Assembly: GCA_028274465.1 (NCBI GenBank)
Contig: CM051458.1
Location: 104,486,855 to 104,550,854, forward strand
From: Plantago ovata
Lineage: Eukaryota; Streptophyta; Magnoliopsida; Lamiales; Plantaginaceae
Length of the DNA: 64,000 bases
Direction: 5' to 3'
In this document: positions 22,725 to 32,923 of the stretch, piece after piece
Position numbering within the stretch: position 1 is the stretch's first letter
Layout: the number at the start of each line of letters is the position of its first letter
The notes under the pieces: generated by a model
Database searches by the model: none
What the model was told of the DNA's origin: nothing
The model's input: only the letters and a program-made list of their open reading frames with translations
Program-made: the position numbers and the translations under genes

Positions 22725-23463
22725 TAGCAGTCCTACTTTTGAATGTCAAAATCAGGTGATTATCCTTTGTAATGTATAATTAATTTTTTATTTATTTTTA
22801 ATCATAAACCGCATATTTTTCCTTTGCTAGTATACTTGCAAAACTCTGAATGAACAACTTGAACAATGATTGGATACAATGATTTTCTGGAATCTTCATG
22901 TGCTCCTGGACCGTTTGGAGAGGATTGATTATAAGCCTGCTAGAATATAAACTGGGATCGGATTTAAGCCTGTTTCACTGTATTTTAGTATTTACTACTT
23001 AAGCTTGAAAATATTGCAATCTTTGTAATTGGAGAGTCTAGCTGAAATATGTAGTTCGGTGAAGGATTTAACAATTTTCCTTGGTGGAATGTGATACGGT
23101 GATCAATAAAAATAGAAATTTGTCAAATGCTATTTTCTATTTTAAAAATGGGATAAGAACATTAATAGTTATCAGTGAACATTCTCCAAAATGAAAGATG
23201 GGCAAAAAGAATTATAAATGCCAGATCGTATCATATCTGCAGAGTAAGAGGCTGTATGAGCATTTCTCATAATCTGACTGTTGCATTAAATGTTAATTTC
23301 CACCAAATTATCGTAGTTAACAATGCCACAAGAAGAACTAGTATATATAGTGACCTCATCAACAGTACGATTCCTCACCACCTTTACTCAGACCTTTCTG
23401 TTGTGCATCACCACCTTCTGATATATCCACAGAGTTGAGAAAAGAATCAAAAACAAGAGTTCC
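22725..23463. other. Spacer between the two ARR-like genes
   Basis: 3' untranslated and intergenic DNA with no gene. A probable TATA box of the downstream gene is at 23342-23349. Confidence 0.6.
23342..23349 (+). promoter_or_regulatory. Probable TATA box of ARR-like gene B
   Basis: TATATATA about 115 bp upstream of the start codon at 23464. Called from position and sequence only. Confidence 0.5.
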
Positions 23464-26400
23464 ATGGCGATTAGATCAGACAAAAGGATCAGCATCTTGG
23501 CTGTAGATGATGATGGAACCTGTCTTTCTATCCTTGAAGCTATACTGAAGAAGTTTCATTATCAAGGTACAGTTTCCTTTCTTTTTTCCCTTTTCAAAGG
23601 AACATTGTATCCTTTTGTTCATCTTTTATTGTATTTCATTACCTTTGGACTGTTTAACATTGTATTTCATCATGGCACAAAACAGTTTAGTGAAGAACCC
23701 CCCTTATTTAACATCACAAGAGAAGCATGCAGAAGAGATTTGAAAGGCCATACACATGTGATTTCCATGCATAAAAATCTTTTTCTCTTGTATCTTTCTT
23801 CTTCTTCTCTTTTTTTTATTATTTTTTTATTTAAAAAAAAAAATTAACAGCGTTGTTTTGTTAAATTATCTGTCACTTTTAATCGATGTAAGAATTCTTT
23901 TGAATGATCTTTCGTATATGGCAAGTCTGGGATAATATTATAATCCCTATCGTGCAGCCTATAAATATAGTTCGTTTATATTCATCATCCAGTTTTAGTT
24001 AATGGAAGTGAACATTCAAATAATGTTAACTGCAATTACTTATTCAAAATATTTTATAAATCTCCATGTAAGGCTAGAGATTTAGGAACTCAGAAATGAG
24101 GCACATAATTCAAAATATCTTATTAATATTCGCAATTCTTATGTTTGAATATCAAACTTGTTCAATGTTGGATATTGCTTATTAATGCTATCTAATGGTT
24201 TTTTTTTTTTGTGTATAAATTCCAGTTTTAACATTGAAGAACCCACTTGAAGCTTTGTCCATTCTGCGATTCAGCGATGCAGATGCATTCGACTTGGTTC
24301 TTGCAGACGTTCACATGCCAGAGATGAGTGGGATTGAATTACAACAAGCCATTGCAAGAGAATTCAACAACTTGCCTGTTGTTTGTGAGTTTTCTTTCTT
24401 CTACAGCTAGAAATGCTTACCATTTAGTATAACTTAGCTATTTATTAGTCCATTTTCTGATTTTCGCATTCTGTGTAGTGCATGCTAAATCCAATTATGA
24501 TGCTGAAAAGTCGTTCCTGTCTGTTATTTTTGTATATCAAACAGTAATGTCAGGTCATGAAAAAGAGAGTATCATGCAACAAGGACTAGAGAGTGGAGCT
24601 AAATTCTTTTTAACAAAGCCAATTTCATCAGATCATTTAGCAAATTTATGGAGACATGTCCGTGGGCACGACGAGCTTGACAGCTACTTTCCAAGATTTT
24701 CGCCGCAGAATACACCATCCAACAAGTATGGTTTACGTGGCGTATTTGTTGATTCTGGATTGTTTCCCAATGGAGCTAGTAGTGACCATGGCGAGGATAC
24801 TGAGAGGAATTCCCCTAGTAGAGTGGGGTCCGAAGAAAGAATAGGGGAATGTAGTCAAACTGCTACGACCAGAAAGAAGAAACTTTTTTGGAAATCTGCA
24901 CTACATAACAAGTTTCTGGAGGCCATTCAACGCATTGGCCTTGAAAGTAAGATTCTTTACAGTAAAGTGCAGTTTATATTCATCTACGTCGCTAGAATTC
25001 TAATCCCTTTATCGCAGTTTATAATGAAATAGTCATATTATGTATGAATTATGATAGATCTCTTACTGATTCGTTTTTCATTTTCTTTTCGTATCTCGAT
25101 TAGGAGCTACCCCAAAAGAGTTCTTGAATCGATGAATGAACCCCGATTGGCCACAAAGCATGTTGCAAGTCATTTACAGGTTCAAATTTATCTCATTAAG
25201 TGGATTTTAGTTTCCTTTTTCTTCATTATATACGGTTACTTATTATCTTCCTGTTCATCTTTCCGTATATGCAGAAATATAGGATCTTCCTACAGAAGGT
25301 TTCTGAGGGGCCTCCGAGGATTACAACTCAACGTTTATCTGGCCGTAACAGATTAAAATGGTTAACAAGCAATAACTTTCCCCCGATATTCATACCATCT
25401 TCAAAACCGTCATCACCAAGAGAAAGCTGCCCACCTCAACATGTTCCAGGATCTAGTAGTGCGTTAGTTCTAGGTCAGGAAGCTTCATCTAGCAGCCTGA
25501 TAGCACAATCAGGATTGGGGAACAATGGAATTTCCCTTGTGCACGACACCAGTGCATCCGCTGGTCTCTTGCCGAGAAATTGTCAGACCAATTCTGATCC
25601 TCCATTACTCAACCACCGAAATGCTGCAATCAGTTTTCCTATCAGCACTGAAATCCAGAGCACCAGTGATAGTACTGTCCCTGTGCACAATGGAAGTGCA
25701 GTTAATATTGATCAATTGCCAGGGATATCCACGATTTCATCATCATATCCGGGATCTGATGCACATTTCGGAGGAGGAGGAGAATTGTGGAGTGTTGTAA
25801 ACGAGTGCCAAACATTTACGCGCTCAAATGCAGTAAATATTGATCAATTGGCAGGGACATCAACGGTTTCATCATCATATCCAGGATCTGATGCATATTT
25901 CGGAGGAGAGTTGTGGAACGTTGTAAACGGGTGTCAAACGTTGCCGCAGTCAAATGCACCAGAGATGGGGAATGTTGATAATGGATGTGTAATAGAACGT
26001 TCTCCTGGTGGTTCAATACTTCTCGATTTGCCTGAACTTGTAAGACGGCTCGTGGATGGAGATGGGGCCAATCCTACTTCTCAAGATCAACATCAGGTTC
26101 AGTTACTTTCGCTGTTCTCTTTGCGCAAACTCGTTGCAACGAAAAATTTATTATATCATGATATTTTTATTCACTAGATTCTTACTGAACATGTACATGT
26201 ACTTCACATATGTTCTATTTACAGAATGTAGGTACCAGCGCTACAGCCTTTGGCTCGCATGGAAGCACGAGTGGTCGGGACATCCATGTCCTATCTTCTA
26301 ATGAAGCTCCTGATGGGGCAAGTGATGTGAGTGACCGAGCTTGATTAACTTCTAAGCAAAGATTTCTTATAGATGTTGATGAGCAACAAGGCCACACATT

Positions 26401-28393
26401 TTTACTTTGCTAGTAAATTTATATGTTCTTTGATTTCTTTTACAGGTCGTCAACTATGATCAGATGGGAAATGTAGAGAATGGAGGGGAAAGGCAATGTT
26501 CTCCTGGCAGTCCAGTTATCGACTGGCAAGAACTTGCAAGACATTTCGAGGGTGGAGACGGTGTCAATCCTACTTCTCAATATCAAAATCAGGTTCAGGT
26601 ACTTTAGCGGTTGTTTGTGCAAAGTTGCTGCTACGAAATTTTTATTCACTAGATTCTTACTGAACAACAGAACACAAACTAAATGTACCCTTTTTATGTA
26701 CTTCACGTAACAACTCTGTTCTATTTACAGAATGTAGGTACCAGCGCTACAACCTTGGGTTACCTCAACACGAGCGGTCAGGACATCCATGTTCCATCTT
26801 TTAATCAAGCTCCTGATGAGGCAAGTGATGTGAGTGACCGAGCTCGATTAATTTATAATCAAAGATTTCTTATAGGTGTTGATGAGCTACAAGGCCACAC
26901 ATTTTTCCTTTGCTAGTAAATTTACACTTCTATGTTTTACGATTTCTTTTGCAGAATGTCAACTATAATGAGATTGAAAATGTTGATAATGGAGGGGAAA
27001 GGCAACGTTCTCCTGGTAGTCCAGTTATCGACTGGCAAGAACTTGAAAGACAGTTGGAGGATGGAGACGGTGTCAATCCTACTTCTCAAGATCAAAGTCA
27101 GGTTCAGGTACTTTAGTGGTTCTTTGCTCAAATTTTCTGCTACGAAAAATTTATATATCATAATGTTTTTATTTACTAGATTCTTACTGTAACAACATAA
27201 CACAAACGAAACGTACCCTTTTTATGTACTTCACATAACAACTCCGTTCTATCTACAGAATATAGGTGCCAGCGCTACAACCTTTGGCTCCCTTAGCGAC
27301 ATGAGCAGTTGGGACATCCATGTTCCATCTTTTAATCAAGCTCTTGATGAGGCATGTGATGTGAGTGACCGACCTCGGTTTATTTATAATCAAAGATATC
27401 TTATAGATGTTGATGAGCGACGAGGCCACACATTTTTCCTTTGCTAGTAAATTTAAATGTTCTATGATTTGTTTTGCAGAATGTCAACTATAATGAGATG
27501 GAATATGTTGATAATGGAGGGGAAAGACAACGTTCTCCTGGTAGTCCAGTTATCGATTGGCAAGAACTTGGAAGACAGTTGGAGAATGGAGACGGTGTCA
27601 ATCCTACTTCTCAAGATCAAAATCAGGTTCAGGTACTTGAGCACTTTGCTCAAATTTGCTGCTACGGAAAATTTATTTACTAGATTCACTAAACAACACA
27701 AAGAACATACCCTTTTTATGTACTTCACGTAACAACTCTGTTCTATTCACAGAATGTAGGAACCAGCGAGTACCAAACGTTGTTGCATTCCAATGCACAA
27801 GAGATGGGAAATGTTGAGAATGGAGGTGAAATGCAACATTCTCCTTGCAGTCCAGTACGTTTCGATTTGCAAGAACTTGTAACACGGATCGTGGATGGAC
27901 ACGGTATCAATCCTACTTATCAAGATCAACATCAGGTTCAGGTACTTTCGCAATTCTCCTATGCACAAAGTTGCTGCAACGAAAAATTATGATATCATAT
28001 GATAGTTTTATTCACTAGATTATTACTGAAAAAACATAGCACACACGAAACATATCCCTTTCATGTACTTCACATAACAACTCTCTTCTATTTACAGAAC
28101 GTAGGTACCAATGCTACACCCTTTGGCTCCCTTGGCAACATGAGTGGTCGGGACATTCATGTTCCATCTTCTAATCAAGCTCCTGATGAGGCAAGTGATG
28201 TGAGCTACCGAGCTTGTTTAGTTTCCTATCAAAGATTTCTTATAGATGTTAATGAGCAACAAAGCCACACATATTTCCTCTACTAATACATTTATATATT
28301 CTTCGATTTTCTTTTTTACAGGATGTCAACGATGATGAGTTATGGGCATCTATTTTAGCCTCTGAACCGCTTGGAGAGGATTATACGTTTTAA
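23464..28393 (+). CDS. Type-B ARR-like response regulator with repeat-expanded C-terminus (gene B)
   Basis: Fourteen exons: 23464-23566, 24226-24384, 24545-24946, 25104-25179, 25275-26096, 26225-26326, 26446-26598, 26731-26829, 26955-27107, 27259-27360, 27480-27632, 27753-27941, 28098-28199 and 28322-28393. The receiver (about 1-125) has the acidic cluster D15-D17, phospho-acceptor D62 (LADVHMPEM), S90 and K112 (FLTKPIS). A GARP/B-motif starts near residue 200 (KKKLFWKSALHNKFLEAI). Such proteins are nuclear cytokinin-response activators. Exon 4 (76 nt) is one base shorter than its gene A counterpart (77 nt), in the A-run near 25113-25117, so as given the frame shifts inside the GARP domain. 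The exon lengths sum to 2687, one short of a multiple of three. With frames kept exon by exon, all other exons are open. This is either a recent pseudogene or a homopolymer sequencing error. Confidence 0.82.
26225..28199 (+). repeat. Tandemly duplicated exon pairs in gene B
   Basis: A genomic unit of about 500 bp (exon a, short intron, exon b, short intron) recurs. Exon a (99-102 nt; NVGTSATTFGS, then GRDIHVPS.NQAPDEASD) is at 26225, 26731, 27259 and 28098. Exon b (153 nt; VNYNE, NVDNGGERQRSPGSPVIDWQ, then EL..QLEDGDGVNPTSQ) is at 26446, 26955 and 27480. A hybrid exon at 27753-27941 (189 nt) starts like exon a and continues like the end of the large exon 5. Introns are also copied and are 119-156 bp. 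Every repeated exon is a multiple of three and phase 0 on both sides. Confidence 0.95.
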
Positions 28394-30640
28394 AGGAGTA
28401 TAAGGTGGATTGGATCTACTGTTCTTCGTAGACTCATTTAACTCAGGAGACAGTTAGCATCTAGCAACCTGATGGTGGAATCAGGATTAGGATTACCTGC
28501 CAAGAGCGGAATTTTGTGTATCTGTAAAACTAGTTATTGGAATTTCCGATTCTTGGCTGCAAATGTTGTTGTATGTTGTGTAGAACTTTTGTTTTATTAA
28601 GACAGTTGTAAATGGTATCAGTTCTGGTTAATGCAAAGGATACATAACCCCAGATTTTTCAGTTTTTCTTGCATTGACTTCGGCTTGCTTCTGTATGCTG
28701 CTTCGACCAAAACAGATGAAAGGTTCCCAAGTACTGGAACAGGATTAGAAGTGTTTGTCAGCGCTCTCATGTTGGTCTTTAGTTGAGTTCATCATCTTTT
28801 TCTGAAATGTTTTTTTTTTCGATTGTAAAACTTGTGACCCATGATAGTTTCATTTCAGTCACGTATCATACTGTGCATGTGCAACCTTGGAGATTCTTCG
28901 AGCTTATCTTGCATGGAGACAAAATGAATGTCACTCGAATAATCAACATGATAAGGAAATGAATTGCTTTTCCAAAGCTTCAATATAAATTATACTACCA
29001 AAAATATTCCAGTGATCTTTCGCCAAGGTACTTCATTACTCTCTCTTAAAGCACTCATTTTAAGAAAGAGTCATATTAGATCAACAATTACAGCCTTTAA
29101 AGGTGCAGAATGGTGGAGCTGAAGCTCTTTCGAATATTTATTTTAAAAAAACAAAAAATATTTGTTTAATTTATTTTTTAGATTTTTTTAAATTTTCTAA
29201 TTAATTTTTTCCTTTTTTTAAGTTAAGACCGTTAGGTTTGTAAATTTGGTTCGGTCAACTCAAAATGTCCTAATATTTAATTATTTTGCTAACATGGCAT
29301 TTTCAGATATTGTTGATCTATGAAGCCGTACTCCGTTACTAGAAATGCTAAGAGAGGGTACTAAAATATTATGGACCATATTTGGTTGCTTGTAGGTTAC
29401 ATCCAAAGTTTGTGTAAGTCAATAATAAAATCTCGGAGAGTACCTTGATTTTGCATTCGGTTACGTGCTCGTTTTTTTCATGTTGGTCACGTTTTAAATT
29501 ACTCATCACTTGTTGGTTATGTGAACTTAAGGGGAGGTATTTAATATTGGTTTCGTTACTGTATGATTATGTTCCTACTTACCCTTTTTCTCCTCATTTA
29601 TACAAATATGATTATGTTTCTTTTATATTTATTCATTCTTCTACAAGGATTATGTATTCAGATCCTTTTTCTTCTTCCTTCATAGGTGAATAGGATTTCG
29701 TCTTCATATCCTCTTTAAACATCACGTCGGATTGTACGATACGATAAAGGGTACCATATGTGATAAAGGGGAGATTTCACTAAGATGCTGTTTGGTTTGG
29801 ATTAGGAAAAGAAAAACTCGCATTTCCTAGAAAATTTAGTCCAAACCCACAAGTAGGAAATTTAGTAGGAAATGTGGGACTTTTCCATGCATGTTTTGCT
29901 AAAATGGACTAGGAAATGTTCATTGGACCAGATTTCTATTTCCTTGTTTGGTTATGCAATTCTTAGTTTTCATTCTCATTTTATTTTTACGGTTTAATTT
30001 AAGATTTATTAAAGGTCAAACGAGGTTAAAAAAGTCAACAAAACAAACGTAAAAAATCTAAAAAAAGAAATGAGTACAAATGTACAATTGAAGCTAATCA
30101 ATGATAATGAGCAACTGTCTACTAGAAGATTAATTTGAAGATATTATATTAGTAATAATTAATTAAGTTAAGTATAATCTAATAATAATAATAATTGTTA
30201 TTAATATAATCATTATTATCATTTTCGCAACAATTACGAAGAAGGAAAACAAATCAAAGCTTTGATATAGCAGCTACTACAATTCTAGAATGAGATAACA
30301 TAAAATAGATTTAAATCGAAAATTATTGATTTCAAAATCTGGAAGCATCGTATGGGACGTGAAAAAAGAAAGAAATTTCCACGACTATCAAATGAAATGA
30401 AATACAAAACGTCGGAAGACATTAAAGATTGATCTCAAAGTCTGGAATTTTTCGATGAGGTTAGTCGGAATACTCAAATTAATGCATTCATCATTTGAGC
30501 AAATAGATAACTCTACCCTCACCGATGATACATGAAATCGCCCTCCTCCATCACCATAACAAAGAACCCTTCCGATTTCGAGCAGGATTCCGGAGAAACC
30601 ATGTACTCGGTGATGGTGCCGCAAAGATCAAAAGCTCAGT
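28394..30640. other. Intergenic DNA downstream of gene B
   Basis: The 3' untranslated region runs to perhaps 28650. No gene follows. A block starting near 29788 (TGTTTGGTTTGGATTAGGAA) may be the edge of an unidentified repeat that ends near 31440 and encloses the minisatellite at 30641-31179. A minus-strand frame at 30388-30624 is 78 codons and unrecognised. Confidence 0.5.
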
Positions 30641-31179
30641 GATGAGATGAGATTAATAAAGAAGAAAAGAATAAAAAGAAGAAAAGAAACAAGTGTGGAG
30701 AAAACTGTATGTAATTTGATGAGATGGGATGAATTAAGAGATGAAAAGAAATAAGTGTGGTGAAAACTACTATATATGTAATTAAGTAATTTGATGAGAT
30801 GAGATTGAATAAAATGAAGAAAGAATTAAAAAAAAAAGTGTGGAGAAATTATATGTAATTTGATGAGATGAGATGAATAAAAAGAAGAAAATAATAAAAA
30901 TAATAAAAAAAGAAAAGAATAAAAATAATAAAAAAAGAAAAGAATAAAAGAAAAAAGAAAGAAGTGTGAAAAAAAAACTGTATGTAATTTGATAAGATTA
31001 TATGAATAAATAGAAGAAAAGGAATAAAAGGAAGAAAAGAAAGGAGTGTGGATAAAACTGGAGTATGTAAATTGATGACATGATATAAATAAAAGAAGAA
31101 AATAATAAAAAGAAGAAAAGAAGAAAAAGAATAAAAAGAAGAAAAGAAATAAGTGGTGGAGAAAATAATATGTAAGTTT
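30641..31179. repeat. Purine-rich minisatellite, six units
   Basis: Units start at 30641, 30718, 30793, 30862, 30991 and 31074 (69-129 bp). Each begins GATGAGATGAGAT or a variant, continues with AATAAAAAGAAGAAAAGAA-type runs, then AGTGTGGAGAAAACT and TATGTAATTT. Unit length differs mostly through the GAA/AATAA runs. The long Phe/Ser/Leu-rich minus-strand frames here are products of the repeat. Confidence 0.93.
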
Positions 31180-31664
31180 GATGACAATTTGAGGATAGTT
31201 TGGAGAAATCATATACTATAATTTTGGAGGGCAAAATGGGAAAGTAGAAATGTAAAGACATTTCTAAAATAGATTTCATGCTCCCTCCCAAGAATTGAAC
31301 TATGAAATGTTTGTTGTTTTGAAGAACAAATTCATGGAACTACATTTCCGGTTAGCAATAAGGAAATGTCGGTCTGACCGATTTCACACATTTCTTGTAT
31401 ACATTTACGGCAAACCAATCAAGGAAATGTGCCAAAATTTCAGCAAAACATTAAAATTTAGGTAAAATTCGCACATTACTCCTAAATTATACGGATGTAA
31501 TTATTTTTTAAATATAAAATTAAAATTCATAACTTAATTATTTTTTAATATTTTTAAAATATTTTTATCAATATAAAATTTAGGTGAAATATGCAGGTCA
31601 AACATGAATAATTAATTTAGATGTAATAAACAAATTTTGTGAGGGTATCTAATGTAGGTAAGTG

Positions 31665-32123
31665 GCGGCGCAATTTCTGGGGAAAGCTTCTATAATGGCA
31701 GAATTTTATGCCCTCAAATTTGGACTGTCATTGTGTTCAAAAATCAATTGTAAAAAGATCATAATTCAGACTGACTCTCAAACTCTACTTAAATGTTTTG
31801 ACAGGGGGAAGGTAGCCGGAGTGTATCAAAACGCACTACTTCAGGACGCATTTAGGGAGTTGAGACAACTGGAGGAAGACAAGATGAAGTTTTTGTTTAG
31901 ATAATGCAATGGAGCAGCTGATTTACTTGCCAACGAAGGAAGAAAAAAGACTTTTGGAAGACCAACACATTTGGAGAATGTTTCAAATACTTTTGTTTGG
32001 GATATGTCTCCATCTTGGCTTTGTAATATTTTATCATCATACATATCTGCTACTTATATCAGGAGTGTAACTGAAAGTATTTCATCTTAATATTAATGAA
32101 TTGTCGACTTTTGAAAAAAAAGG
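31665..32123 (+). mobile_element. 5'-truncated LINE (L1-type) 3' end with RNase H domain
   Basis: A 459-bp insertion with an 11-bp target-site duplication GTAGGTAAGTG (31654-31664 and 32124-32134) and a short A-run at its 3' end. It encodes the end of a plant LINE ORF2 RNase H: AEFYALKFGLSLCS (Glu), then IIIQTDSQTLLKCF (Asp), then, after one in-frame stop (TAA at about 31902), CNGAADLLANEGR (Asp). Only the C-terminal part is present, so it was truncated on insertion. It lies about 150 bp upstream of the SR gene's leader exon. Confidence 0.88.
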
Positions 32124-32144
32124 GTAGGTAAGTGCCCCTAAAAA

Positions 32145-32923
32145 CAAATTAGGGAAATTGACGTTAAAATGACTGTTCTAGCCCTACAAATTAGGGAAAT
32201 GACGCGAAAATACCACATTACCCCTAGGGCGTAATATAAATCTTAGAGCTGACCTTGAGCTCAGCCCCAATTTCATTCTACTCTCTGCAATTAGATATTT
32301 TCCGCTGCTACAGCTAGGTCTTCGTCAGTTCCAAAGGTACGCTGCGACTTATTCAATTTGATAATTCTCTTTCAGAAAGCTCTTATCTTGTTCAGATCTG
32401 TAATCTATTGGTCGTTTTGTATATAATCTGTTGCGTTTTAGAACCTTTGCAAGGTTTTTCTGGTTTCGCCTGAAATTGATTAGGTTTTAGGTTTTTATTC
32501 GTTGAATTTGGTACTTTTCAAGATCTGCTACTGTTTGTTCGTTAATTTTGAGAATTAGTGAGATCTCTTTGCTAATTTAGATGTTAGCTGAAATTTGTTA
32601 TGTGTTTTGAGCTTGTCTCTTTCAATTAAAAGAGGAAAGAAGGGTTATGAGCTTTTCTATATAGTCCATTAAGAGGTTTTTGGTTTGTTCTATAATGATT
32701 TTATTGGTGAATTGTGTTTGGCATATCTCAGGTTGGATTTTTTAGGGTTAAGTCTATCTGTCACTATGTTTTTACACAGATTCTCTATGAAAACAATTAC
32801 TTAGAATCTTGTTATGTTTTTCTTTTTATTTTTAATTTGTGGGTAATGGTTCTGATTGGTGGGTGAAGTAATAATATATACTTGCTTTCTGGTGCAGGTT
32901 CTGAGCAGCCGCATTCAGGTGCA
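32145..32923 (+). promoter_or_regulatory. Promoter and 5' leader of the SR-protein gene
   Basis: CAAATTAGGGAAAT is present twice (about 32146 and 32192), each followed by GACG. A CT-rich leader exon ends at a good donor (CCAAAG|GTACGC, donor at 32337). A 560-bp leader intron ends at GGTGCAG (32897), and the start codon follows at 32924. A leader intron is common in plant SR genes. Confidence 0.65.

Noticed and set aside
23567-23847. 127-codon extension of gene B exon 1
   Set aside because: It is read-through into intron 1. The donor ATCAAG|GTACAG and the receiver continuation at 24226 are better supported.
30826-31291. Three overlapping minus frames of 97-128 codons rich in Phe/Ser/Leu/Tyr
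   Set aside because: They are translations of the GAA-rich minisatellite in different frames. All three phases stay open because of composition, not coding selection.
31662-31904. 80-codon frame as a host RNase H gene
   Set aside because: It lies inside a poly(A)-ended, duplication-flanked LINE end and lacks the N-terminal part of any host protein.
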